Source of the DNA: Paraspadella gotoi
Lineage: Eukaryota > Chaetognatha
DNA length: 64,000 nucleotides
NCBI GenBank assembly: GCA_051294375.1
Contig: CM119271.1
Location: 12,121,620-12,185,619 of the forward strand
Direction: 5' to 3'
Positions 25,966 through 36,229 of the stretch are shown here, one piece after another. The position numbers were made by a program, and so were the translations under genes. Each line of letters starts with the position of its first letter. Within the stretch, counting starts at the first letter, position 1. The notes under the pieces were generated by a model that was not told where the DNA came from, ran no database searches, and saw nothing but the letters and a program-made list of their open reading frames with translations.

Positions 25966-27220
25966 ACCTTCGCTTCAGCCGATAATCAAATATTACAAAG
26001 TATTATTTATATTTATTCAGTATCAAAAAGTAATTTTTATTTTTTAAAAGACAACGGCCAAGATAAAAACTATTTCAAAGTCAGCCCTATTTCTTTTTTT
26101 TCAAAGTCATCCCTATTTCTTCTTATTGCCTTTTTTACTTCCTTTTTTCGATCCTTGATTAATTTTTAGTCGTAGTTCTTTGCCTTCTCTCAAGCCTGAG
26201 AGACATGGACGAATAATAAATATATAAACACTACATGAATTATATATATACATATTTAATATAAAATGATAAATAAACCTTGATCTGTACCACGATGCCG
26301 AATGTTAATAATAATTAATTAACCAAAAGCGCGTATGTTGTTTCTATTTAGGGTTGAGCGACAATCGATATTACACATGGACATTGGACTTGGACAATAG
26401 ACATGGACAATAGACATGGATTTGCGAGGGAATGACCTTGGACATGGAAATAAAAAGGACATGCATTTGCGAGTCAATTTCTCTTTTTTTTTCGTTCGTG
26501 CGCGAATAAGATATTCCACTTCGTGAGTGAGAATATTCCTTATAACTATCTTCACGACCACATAAGCCGCCAGCTCATCAACATCGACATTCTTCTTATC
26601 CCCAAACACTAAGGCGTAGTAAAATTTGTAAATTTAACTTTAATTAAAATTCTAAAAGTGAGGAACGAACAACATTATACTAATGAGCATTTATGTATAA
26701 AAAAAATTTATAATAAATTTTACAATTTACGCAGTAGGCCATATTTATACTAGTACTAATCCAATAAATGTAAAAATTTCAAAACAGTTTTTTCTAAGAT
26801 TTTTTTGCAGATTTGGATTCGTCATAAAAAGTTGATAAAAAGAAATATAACTCTTTTTAAAAAATTCCTTCATTAAGTGGGTCAAAAATTAGAAAAAGCT
26901 ATATTTTAAGCTGAAAATTAACTTTTTATATATTAAATATAGTTTTTGTAATTTTTAACCCACTTAATGAAAGAATTTTTAAAAATAATTTATATTTTCT
27001 TTTATCAACTTGAGACGAGGAATTCAAATTTGCAATCAAAATTAAGAAAAGCCTATTTTGAAATTTTTCGATTTTATAAGGATAGTACTATATATAAATA
27101 TAGCCTACTGTGAAAATTAAAAAACATAAAATTAATTTTTTTTACAAATTAATGTTCACTGATGGTATGTTGTTCATAATTGACCTTTAGAATTTTCGTA
27201 CGTAACTTTCACTACGCCTT
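24951..27220. repeat. Tandem duplication, copy 2
   Basis: Second copy of the unit, lacking the internal MITE of copy 1 (compare 26390-26420 with 23940-24590), and with the terminal MITE complete (26611-27220). Differences are mostly single-base indels. It could be a real tandem duplication or two haplotypes placed in series. Confidence 0.85.
26611..27220 (+). mobile_element. Fold-back MITE (AAGGCGTAGT family), copy c, inserted in a coding exon
   Basis: Termini AAGGCGTAGT (left) and ACTACGCCTT (right); each half is largely the imperfect reverse complement of the other, so the unit can fold on itself. The flanks share an 8-bp word on the minus strand (GTGTTTGG on both sides), a target duplication size typical of hAT-like elements. 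It interrupts the last exon of the left globin-like gene. Confidence 0.75.
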
Positions 27221-30200
27221 ACCAAACACTCCATCAACAACATCAACTCCATCACCTTCGTCAAACGATTCTCCAGCAGCCATCATCGCTTTACGACACT
27301 GAGTTTCTCCTTGTAACTGCAAAATGGCAAGAAATGTCTAATGGGTTAAAAGTGGCGCTTGGTGGGCTGAAGACGACTATGCGTATCTTCTGTTTCCCCT
27401 CAGCAGCAATGGAACGGGTCCTCGCCTTGGAACCAGGCTTGGGGGTTTTCCAGGCCATCATTGAGGCTCTCAAGGCAGTTTACGGCCGTCCTCACGCTTC
27501 CCGCAGGGTAGGCACCATTGAAAATCGATCCCGGTACCTCCTGGTCATGAGCTGATGGTGTTACTCAATGAGTCACTGTGTCACGACCGAAGGTGAATGA
27601 ATTCTCAATGCAACGCCCGAAAGTTTTAATGGGTCAAACGTAATTAAAGAAAGTTCAAAACGGTTAAAAGTGGCAAGAAAGGTCACATTGCCAATGCAAC
27701 CTTGGTAAAAAATGTCGAATTAAGGGGACCCAGTGATAAAAATGAAATCTGAAATCGGTAGGACCGATATATTTTCGATCTTCCTCACCTTCTCCCAAAT
27801 CAGAGACCTTACCCTTCTCCACCCTTTCCCCTCTCCCTCACCTGCTTGGAATAAATGCTTCCAGCTTTGATTCGCATTGATTTAAGAATGGCTGCCGAGA
27901 AAGACTGGACCAACGCTGCCCCCGCGCTATCGTCCGACACGGAAGTCATGAAGGCATCGCCTCCAACCATCCATCCCAAACTAAAGAATCTAAGACCTTG
28001 AAAGGAAAAACAAGATCGGTTCATCCAATGTGTTGAGCCGCAGTGACTTTATTTTTACGTTTGTTTCCCTTTGATCACATGATATGACATGACATAACTA
28101 AAAAACTTTTTTTGCCCGTGTATTTATGACATGCACTGCATTGGAATTCAGTCTTTTATTCCTTATAGTTTTAGGATTTCCTGAAGGCGGCGCGAGCAGT
28201 CCCTTAGATTTGATCAATTGATTTGACCGACTGAACGACCAACAGACCGATTAAAAATTAGGGGACCCAATTTTGCGAATTTCAATGAGGCAGGCGTTTC
28301 TGGATGAGATTAAATGAAATTGGTGTGACCAATATAATATTTATCCATTTATTTAGGAAATAAGCTATCTTGCCTTTGACTTTGGTAGTTTAAGGCCTCC
28401 ATCACTCTTACAAGATTCCGACATTGCCAGAACTTGCAGAAAAAAATTGGTAGACCCGATCGCAAATTACAAATGAGAAGGACATCATCAACCTGGAGCC
28501 TAGGGACGGAGCACGCGGCCACGCGGTATAAGAAGTGAGAGGGAGAGAGGGAGAGGGAAAGAGAGAGGGAGACAGGAGAATCCCAGCCCAAACGATGAGC
28601 AGTGCCTGCAATGTTGAGGGCGGGAGAACGGCAGAGTATAGGAAATGGGTATGACCAATATAAAAAAATATGCGTTCATTTATTAAATAGGCTATTTTGC
28701 TCCCCTGACTTTGGATAAGTTGAGGGTTATATAGGTCATAGGTTAAGGCTTACATCCTTCTTACAAGATAATTTATAAAAGGATAATTGATAATTTTTTT
28801 TCGGTTTGAAACAATTTCAACTTAAAATCATATAAAAATAATAAAATTATTTGTTTCAGCAAACCCTTAATGGAAATACTAGAAAATTAGTTATAATTTA
28901 TTCAAAGTATTGAATTTATCATTAATTAAAGCCTGTAATTTCTTATGGTTGGTCCACACCTTCGTTGCGACAGAGTTCGGCGAAGGCGTCTCCATCGTCC
29001 AGCAGATCGAGGCCCAACTGGAGGAGCGCCTCCATGTATACGATTCTGGATTTGACGAAGGATTTATTCATCTCAACGTATTGAGCCTCTTCGCTGGAGT
29101 TTAAGAAAAAGAGGATCAATCAATCAATTGTTCAATCAATCAATGCAATCCCTCAATCAATAAATCAATTAATAAATCAAATAAATAAATCAAATCAATC
29201 AATCAATCGATTGATAGATATAATAAATCAAATCAATGAATGAATGAATTAACTAATGAATGAATGAATGAGCAAATTATTCATGCAATGAATCGATCAA
29301 TAAAATCAAATCAATCAAATCAATCAAAACACCTAAAGTGATTGATGTATTTGTTGAGCTCCGGTTTTTCTTCCATGATGAATTTAAAGACCAGAGTCCC
29401 GAATTCGTCTCTCGGTCTTCTTTTTTTAACTTCGGTTGGCATCGCTCTTCCGAATTCCGCTCGAACGATCGCGATGTCGCTCGGCGAGATGCCTGTCTAA
29501 TAAAGCGTAGCAAAAATATTAAAATCAAATAGAATCAAAATTCGAATAGTAGATCATGAACAGGCTTGTACCTGTGAACATTTTTAAATAAAAACAATTT
29601 AATTTTTATTTTTTAATTTTTGTATACGCCCATATTTATATATAGTACTTACCATAGAAAATGTAAAAATTTTAAAATAATTTTTTTTTATTTTTAAAAG
29701 CAGATTCGAATTCCTCACGAAAAGTTGATAAGAGGAACTATAACTCTTTTTAGAAAATTATTTCATCAAGTAAATCAAAATCCTAAAAAACTATTATTAT
29801 TAACCTAATAATTAAATTTTAGTATAAAAAATATAGTTTTTTTAAATTGTTAGCTAACTTAATAAAAATTTTTTTGATTAAGACTTATATTTTTCTTTTA
29901 TCAACGTTTTATGAGGAATTCGAATCTGCTTTCAAAACTAAAAAAACATAATTTTAAAATTTTAACTTTTTCTATGGTAAGTAGTAGGTATAAATTGTAT
30001 AAATATGGGCAAGTATAAGTATGCAAAAATTAAGCAATTTTAAAATAAATTTTTTTATATATCAATGTTCTTTAGTCCAAGACAGTTCACGATTAACTAT
30101 TCAAATTTTGATCTGCATCGCAGATTCTGCAACTTTCACTACGCCTTACTGTCTAATGAAGGAGGGGGGGGTAAAGGGAAAGGGGCGCTATCTTCGGAAA

Positions 30201-30364
30201 GAACACCATTTCTGTTTTTAATTGTAATATCCTAATTCCTTAACCTCATCCTATAATAATTAAACTTAATCTTTAACCAAATCTCTAACCAAAATCCCTA
30301 TCCTAATCCCTTAAACTTAAATGAGGCAACAGGTAACTTTTTTTTTGGGGAGGCAGGGAATTTG

Positions 30365-30412
<48 letters not shown>

Positions 30413-30494
30413 CCCAGCTGACCTTATTGTCCGGGGACTTGTCGATGAGGCCCGACATTGCGCTTTCCTTTTTCTTGCATTGCATTCCTCCCAT
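27212..30494 (-). CDS. Globin-like protein, copy A (histidine-poor, MITE-truncated C terminus)
   Basis: Five exons on the minus strand, all with GT/AG joins: 30494-30423 (24 codons), 29496-29333, 29093-28960, 27996-27842 and 27316-27212 (stop TAG). The start MGGMQCKKKE fits dual acylation (myristoyl Gly, nearby Cys), as in globin X. Exon 2 looks like globin helices A-C (SPSDIAIVRAEF, then FGTLVFKFIMEEKPEL and NKYINHF with a CD1-like Phe). Exon 3 looks like helix E-F (YVEMNKSF to LDDGDAFAELCRNE). Exon 4 looks like G-H (LRFFSLGWMVGGDAF). No histidine is encoded in exons 3-5: the E7 place is Met by alignment, and about ten residues that would hold F8 are missing. The last exon reads into a MITE that supplies the stop. 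The gene model is well supported by the second copy; the globin assignment is tentative. Confidence 0.6.
27400..27600 (-). mobile_element. tRNA-derived SINE, in intron 4 of globin-like copy A
   Basis: The reverse complement matches 32530-32740 over about 200 bp, including AAGCGTGAGGACGGCCGTAA and GACCCGTTCCAT. The head has a B-box-like GGGATCGATT and an A-box-like region near 27580. It is inverted relative to the other copy. Confidence 0.65.
28025..28215 (+). repeat. Dispersed repeat shared with 37255-37465
   Basis: AGTGACTTTATTTTTA, TTTCCCTTTGAT and TAGTTTTAGGATTT blocks occur here and, inverted, at 37255-37465. It lies just upstream of exon 4 of globin-like copy A. No termini identified. 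Confidence 0.6.
29103..29330. repeat. (TCAA)n/(AATGAATG)n simple repeats in intron 2 of copy A
   Basis: Imperfect CAAT/TCAA and GAATGAAT tetranucleotide runs fill the short intron between exons 2 and 3. Confidence 0.85.
29499..30149. mobile_element. Diverged fold-back MITE (AAGGCGTAGT family), copy d
   Basis: The right end is ACTTTCACTACGCCTTA (near 30135-30150) and the left end AAAGCGTAGC (29502-29511). The body has the family signature of paired GTTGATAA-containing blocks. It fills most of intron 1 of globin-like copy A and its left end is about 3 bp from the exon 2 acceptor. Confidence 0.55.
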
Positions 30495-30749
30495 CGTTGA
30501 TGGCAGAAAGACAAAAGGCAGAGAGAATCGTCTTCTTAATAGAGTAGGAATGAATTTCGCCGGTAGATGGACTTTTTATTCTTTTATTCATATCTTTTTT
30601 TTTTTCAAAGTCGAAATTAAGTTTCGTCGATGACTTATTTTAATTTTAGTAGTAAGAATTATTTTTTATCTCTCGGTCTGTCAATCTGTCCGACTTTGCC
30701 ATATGTCAGAAATCGTTCCAATTTTTTTTCTCTGGATTTTTTCACCTAA

Positions 30750-30985
30750 TTATTAAATTGGTAAAACCAATATTAAATTATCCATTCATTTAATAAATAA
30801 GCTATCTTGCCCCTGACTTTGGACAGGCTTTGGTGGTTTAAGGCCTCCATCACTCTTACAAGATAATGACTTAGCAAGTCCCTTCAAGCTTTCAATCAAG
30901 ACTCTCTCACAGTCTCGTTTATTCACTCCAGATTATCTGGCTTTCCTCTCAATGAAGTGGTATATAATATTTCAAAAAAAGTTTT
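30750..30985 (+). repeat. Dispersed repeat, best copy of the AAGGCCTCCATCACTCT family
   Basis: About 235 bp, with the conserved TTGGTAAAACCAATATTAAA head, GACTTTGGACAGGCTTTGG core and a tail containing AATCAAGACTCTCTCACAG. Inverted in MARK intron 1, shorter elsewhere. It lies between the two globin-like genes. Confidence 0.65.
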
Positions 30986-31372
30986 AATTGTATAAAGTTA
31001 TAAACGGACCACTTTCTTTATTTAGTAGAAAGACTCGAAAAGAATCAATTGATTTAAACAACATTTTTATATTTTCGTTTAAAAATAACAAAACTTTGTC
31101 TCTTATTTCTTTTTCTTGTCCTTTTTTTTGTCCTTTTTGCTTCCTCTTTTCGTTGGTAGAGGGAGCTGCGGTTGTAAAACTTTTCCTACTTTAAAACCTG
31201 GAGATTTTAAATCGACAAACAAATAGTACTAGATAAACTGAATTAACGAACGAAAGTTGATTGAAAAAACAAGCAATGATATTTATAACAAAACGTTAAA
31301 AGGAAGTTGATATTTGCTCAACTCGTGATTAGCTCGTATAAATTAATATATATATATATACGTTTTTGTACT

Positions 31373-31674
31373 TCAAGCGAGGTGTTTGCCTAACTTACCT
31401 TTGTCACTTAGCTGCTTGTCTAACTTACCTTCGTCACCTTGATGCTTGCCTAACTTACCTTCGTCAAAAGCCTCTCCTGCGACAACCAACGCTTTTCGAC
31501 ATTCTGCTTCGCCTTCCAACTGCAAAGAGCAAAAAAGGTCATTGGGTCAAAACCCGTCATTGGGTCATTGGGTCAAAACCGGGAAAAAAGGTCGATTGAC
31601 CATAAATGGCAAAAGCTGTCAGAAAGGTTTGAACAGCCGTAACTCGAAGAAAGTTCAAAATATTGCATCGTGTG

Positions 31675-31765
<91 letters not shown>

Positions 31766-33982
31766 CTTTTTTAGAAAAGATGCTTCCAGTTTTCATCTTG
31801 AGCGAACTTATGATCGCATCGGTAAAAAGTTCCACGAGGTTCTCCCCCGCAAATTCCTCGGACATCAATGCGATGAAGGCGTCCCCGGTGAGGACCCACC
31901 CCAAACTGTAGAAGCGAAGTCCTGAACGAAAAGCCCAACTCTCGCTAGGATAGTAGTCGGGCACATATGTTCACTAAGGCGTAGTAAAATTTCTGAATTT
32001 AACTTTAATTAAAATTCTAAAAGTGAGGAACGAACAACATTATACTAATGAACATTTATGTAATAAAAAAAATTATAATAAATTTTACAATTTACGCAGT
32101 AGGCCAAATGTTAAAATTTCAAAACATTTTTTTTTAAAGATTTTTTTGCAGATTTGGATTCGTCATAAAAAGTTGATAAAAGGCAATATAACTCTTTTTG
32201 AAATATTCCTTCATTAAGTAGGTCAAAAATTAGAAAAAGCTATATTTTCAGCTGAAAATTAACTTTTTATATATTAAATATAGTTTTTTAAAATTTTAAC
32301 CGACTTAATGAAAGAATTTTTATAAATGATTTATATTTTCTTTTATCAACTTTTTACAAGGAATTCAAGGATAGTACTATATATAAATATAGCCTACTGC
32401 AAAAATTAAAAAAACATAAAATTAATTTTTTTTACAAATTAATGTTCACTGATGGTATGTTGTTCATAATTGACTTTTATAATTTTCGTATGTAACTTTC
32501 ACTACGCCTTAATGTTCACCCTCCCTTTAGGCTTTAAACCTTCAGACGTGACCCGGTGGCTCATTAAGTAATACCATCAGAATACCATCAGCTCGGGAGT
32601 CCGGACCATTAGGTATCGGGATCGATTCCCTACGGTACCTTCCCAGCGGGAAAGCGTGAGGACGGCCGTAAACCGCCGTGGAGGCATGGGAAAAACCCTC
32701 AAACCTGATTCAAAGCCCACGACCCGTTCCATGGCTGCTCGAGGGGGTGAAAGAAGTTGCGGATAGCACTCTCAAGCTCACGAAGCGCCTCATCCACACC
32801 TTCGTTGCGACAGAATTCGACAAATGCGTCTCCGTCGTCCAGGAGATCCAGACCCACTTGGATGAGAGCCTCCATGTACAGGATTCGGGATCTGATGAAG
32901 GATTTTCTCATCTTGACGTATTTCGGATCCTCGCTGCGTAAATGAATAGATAAATAAATAAATGAAATCGATTTAAATCAAATCAAATCAAAATCAAAAG
33001 TTTCACCTAAAGTGATTGATGTAATTGTTGAGCTCCGGTTTCGCTTCCACGACGAATTTGAAGACCAAAGTCCCGAAATCGTCCTTCGGATTTCGTCTTC
33101 TCGATTCGGGTGGCATCGCTCGGGCGAACGTCACCCGGACAATGGCGATGTCGCTAGGGGGAATGAGGCAGTCTTTTTTTTTGGGGGGGAAGAGGGAGAC
33201 AGAGAGGGGGAGGGAGGAGGAGAGAGAGAGGGAGAGAGGGAAGAAGGGGAAGGAGAGTGGGGAGGGAAGAGGGAGAGTAGGAGGAAAGGAGGAGGGGGAG
33301 GAGAGGGAAAGGGAGAGAGGGGGAAGGGAGAGCAAGAGGGGGAGGAAGGGAGGGAGAGAGGAGAGGGAGAGAGGGAGGAAGAGTGGGAGAGGAGGAGGGA
33401 GAGGAGGGGGCGGGGAAGGGGGAAGAGAGAGGGAGAGAGAGAGGGGGTAACGGGAGAGGAAGAGGGGGGAGGAAGAAAAGGTGGAGGGAAAGAGAGAGAG
33501 GAGGAGGAGGGAGAGAGGGAGGGAAAAAAGGAGGGAGGAGAGAGAGAGGGGAAGGGAGGAAGAAGAGAGGGAGGAAGGAGAGAGAGAGGGAGGGAGAGGG
33601 GGAAGGGAGAGGAAGAGGAGAGGGAAAGAGGAGAAGGATGGAGAGAAGGAGGAGGAGAGAGGAGAGGGAGTAGGAGAAGAGAGAGAGGAGAGGGAGAGAG
33701 GAGGAGAGAGAGGAGGAGAGAGAGAGGGAGAGAGAGAGAGAGAGAGAGGGAAGAGAGAGAGGAGGAGAGAGAGGGAGGGGGAGGAGAAAGAAGAGAGGCG
33801 AGAGAGAGAGGGAGGTGGGAAGAAGTGAAAGAGGAAGAAAACGGAGGAAAAAGAAAAAAACGAAAGATTTCGGGTTCGGACCAAGCAGATTTCAATTGCT
33901 TGCCATTCACCTGCTTGTCCGGTGATTTGTCGATTAATCCCGACATTGCGCTTGGTCTTTTCTTGCATTGCAATCCGCCCAT
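31373..33982 (-). CDS. Globin-like protein, copy B (histidine-poor)
   Basis: Five exons match copy A in length and phase: 33982-33911 (24 codons, MGGLQCKKRP), about 33170-33007, 32933-32800, 31921-31767 and 31519-31373 (stop TGA). Exon 2 reads IAIVRVTFARAMPPESRRR and KPELNNYINHF, exon 3 YVKMRKSFIRSRILYMEAL and LDDGDAFVEFCRNE, exon 4 LRFYSLGWVLTGDAFIALM. As in copy A, the E- to H-helix exons hold no histidine. The terminal exon reads through into three near-decapeptide repeats (GDEGKLGKHQ type). Two defects: no acceptor gives the right phase for exon 2 (two bases too long with the AG at 33173-33174), and exon 4 ends at GGCGAG instead of GT. Both lie beside homopolymer or (CT)n runs, so assembly error is possible. 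Tandem duplicate of copy A, 880 bp upstream of it. Confidence 0.55.
31976..32512 (+). mobile_element. Fold-back MITE (AAGGCGTAGT family), copy e, near complete
   Basis: Clear termini AAGGCGTAGT and ACTACGCCTT, imperfect inverted halves, and ATGTTCAC on both sides as an 8-bp target duplication. It lies in intron 3 of globin-like copy B. Confidence 0.8.
32530..32740 (+). mobile_element. tRNA-derived SINE, in intron 3 of globin-like copy B
   Basis: Head with A-box-like GGTGGCTCATTAAGTAA and B-box-like GGGATCGATTCCC (about 32618-32630), then a 120-bp body with AAAGCGTGAGGACGGCCGTA. Related heads occur at 42298-42460 and, inverted, at 27400-27600 and 51370-51530. Confidence 0.65.
33174..33840. 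repeat. Polypurine (GA/GGA)n tract, about 660 bp
   Basis: Nearly every base on the plus strand is A or G, within intron 1 of globin-like copy B. It generates a 300-residue Glu/Gly/Arg frame on plus and a Ser/Leu/Pro frame on minus; neither is a gene. Mirror-like purine tracts of this length can form triplex (H-DNA) structures. Confidence 0.95.
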
Positions 33983-34096
33983 CGTTGATGACCGCAGAAG
34001 CGGAGGTTGAAATAGTAAAATTAAATTTTAGCTGTATATGATATTTTTAAATGTCTTTTTTATTTTAATTGAGTTTAAATTCAATATATTTGGAAA

Positions 34097-34145
<49 letters not shown>

Positions 34146-34271
34146 GATTTTTTTTGATTGAGTATATATGATACACATAATAAACAATACTTAATTCACC
34201 ATATAGGATTATTCTTTATTGGGAGTATCAACTTTACAGAGAAAGATTTTCCATTATTGCAAGTTTTCACC

Positions 34272-34303
<32 letters not shown>

Positions 34304-34378
34304 CTCCTTATCCCCCATATTTCCCACTTTATCTCTTTGACCTTTATTCTCCCTCTCTGTCTCTGTCTCTCTCTCTTT

Positions 34379-34411
<33 letters not shown>

Positions 34412-34659
34412 ATCTCTCTCTCTCCCTCCCTTTTCTAAAGCGACACTTCTTTAGCTTCATGAATTATTCGCACAAAGGCAAGGTTATCTTTTCGTTATTA
34501 AGATTCGTTTAATTATGATTATTATTTTTGCTAAGATTCTGTTGTTTTTTCTCCGACAATTAATTGTCTAAATTGTTAGCTTAAATAACTTTATCTACTT
34601 TAAAAAAATGGATATGAATCGTTTCTTATTATAAGCATTGTCTGTCTCTCTCTCTCTCT

Positions 34660-35560
34660 CTCTCTGCTCATTAGAGTGGAGCTCATGAGAACAAAATTTC
34701 GATTTGAAATATGTTACAAATACGTATAGTGGTATAACTATGAAGTAAAATAAATAGTTTGCTCTTATTCAAAAATTATAATATATTTGTAGTAATGATA
34801 TCCGGCTGCTGCCTCGTCCGTTTCTCCGCGAAGAAAAAAGACCGAAAGAAAAGATATCAGGATTATTTTTATTGTTAGAAACGTCGCGCGAGAGAGAATT
34901 AGTGCCGCTCGAAATTCCGCGGACGTTAAACGCTTTTAACGTAGCGTTGGGATTTTTTTTAATATTTTTTTTTTAACTTCGTTTTTAAGTCATTTAAAGT
35001 CACGTTTTAACTTTTAATCTCGGAAATGAAACTCGTTAATTTCACGTCGCCATTTTAATTTGTTGATAAATAAACTTCCCGACCGTTTGAAAATCTTCAG
35101 CCAATGAAAAAGTAAAACGAATCGAGAGAGGCACAAACATCCTTATAAAATAAATAAAAAAATTATAATAAACTTTTTTTGAATTTTTATTAAAGATTCA
35201 AAGATTGACTAAAAATATAAAAATTGTTAATAAAAATATTCTTAACTTTTTTTGATTTTTTGTAGTAAAAACTATTTTATGCTTTTTGCTAATTTTTCCC
35301 GATCTTAACATAAAAATATCATATAACATAACATATCATATTAAAAGTTTCTTAATTTTTTCTGGCGTATCTAAATATGCTTTTAAACGTGAAGAAGAAT
35401 AATTTTGTAATTTTTTAAATGTATTAGGATATTATTAAAAATAAAACAAAATTTATTTTATTATTACACTCAAATCTTATCATTTATATATAGAGCGGCG
35501 GAAAAAAATATTGTAACATGTCTCAATCTTTTCATCGCTCCACCCTATTGCTAAATCTTT
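34660..35560. repeat. Dispersed repeat related to 7990-9012, interrupted by an LTR
   Basis: 34675-34790 matches the start and 35465-35555 the end of the 8-9 kb repeat. The LTR at about 34797-35139 lies between them, so insertion followed the spread of this repeat. Confidence 0.5.
34797..35139 (+). mobile_element. Old solo or truncated LTR of the 45/56-kb LTR family
   Basis: CGGCTGCTGCCTCGTCCGTT, then GTTAAACGCTTTTAACG and ATTTGTTGATAAATAAACTT, ending CGAGAGAGGCACAAACA, match the 5' LTR at 55978-56436 in order with about 15-20% visible divergence. The first 50 bp of the LTR are missing or decayed. No internal sequence follows. Confidence 0.75.
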
Positions 35561-35639
35561 AAAAATTCACGCATTGATTAAGCATCCTTTCACACCCGTG
35601 AAGACACAGTCACAAAAAAAAGAGCGTCATTCATTTTCA

Positions 35640-36150
35640 CAATCTCTTTGTTCACTTTTCATCTTTCATTCATCATTGATGGTTCACTTTTCATCTTTCG
35701 TTCGTCTTTCGTTTGTCTTTTGTTCATCTCTTGATCATCTTTTGTTCATCTTTGGTTCATCTTTCGTTCTTCTTTCATTTGTCTTTCGTTCATTTCTTGT
35801 CCATCTTTTGTTCATCTTTTGTTCATCTTTCGTTCGTCTTTCGTTCGTCTTTCATTTGTCTTTTGTTCATCTTTTGTTCATCTTTTGTTCATCTTTCGTT
35901 TGTCTCTTGTTCATCTTTTGTTCATCTTTTGTTTGTCTCTCTTTCGTCTCTTGTTCATCTCTTGTTCATCTTTTGTTTATCTTTCGTTCGTCTTTTGTTC
36001 ATCTTTCGTTCATCTCTTGTTCATCTTTTGTTAATTTTTTGTTCATCTTTCGTTCGTCTTTTGTTCATCTTTCGTTCATCTCTTGATCATCTTTTATTCA
36101 TCATTGGTTCATCTTTCGTTCGTCTTTCGTTCGTCTCTTGTTCGTCTCTC
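35640..36150. repeat. TTCGTTCGTCTTT-type minisatellite, about 500 bp
   Basis: Short units of CTTTCGTTCGT, CTTTTGTTCAT and CTCTTGTTCAT alternate irregularly. Three frames stay open because the units lack stops, giving Ser/Phe/Leu-only peptides with no real protein features. Confidence 0.9.
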
Positions 36151-36229
36151 CTTCGTTTTTGGCTCCAAATTGTTTTCGGTCGAATTGATTTCGTTTGTCT
36201 TTTCTATCGAAATCAAATTCGACGCGAAA

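Noticed and set aside
26319-26609. Separate 96-residue minus-strand gene
   Set aside because: Its start is the former continuation of the globin-like copy A exon beyond the MITE, and the rest is diverged repeat sequence also present at 23.9-24.8 kb.
33003-34010. Long Ser/Leu/Pro and Glu/Gly/Arg frames of about 280-330 residues on both strands
   Set aside because: They are translations of the polypurine tract; only the short exon pieces at 33007-33170 and 33911-33982 have protein-like composition.
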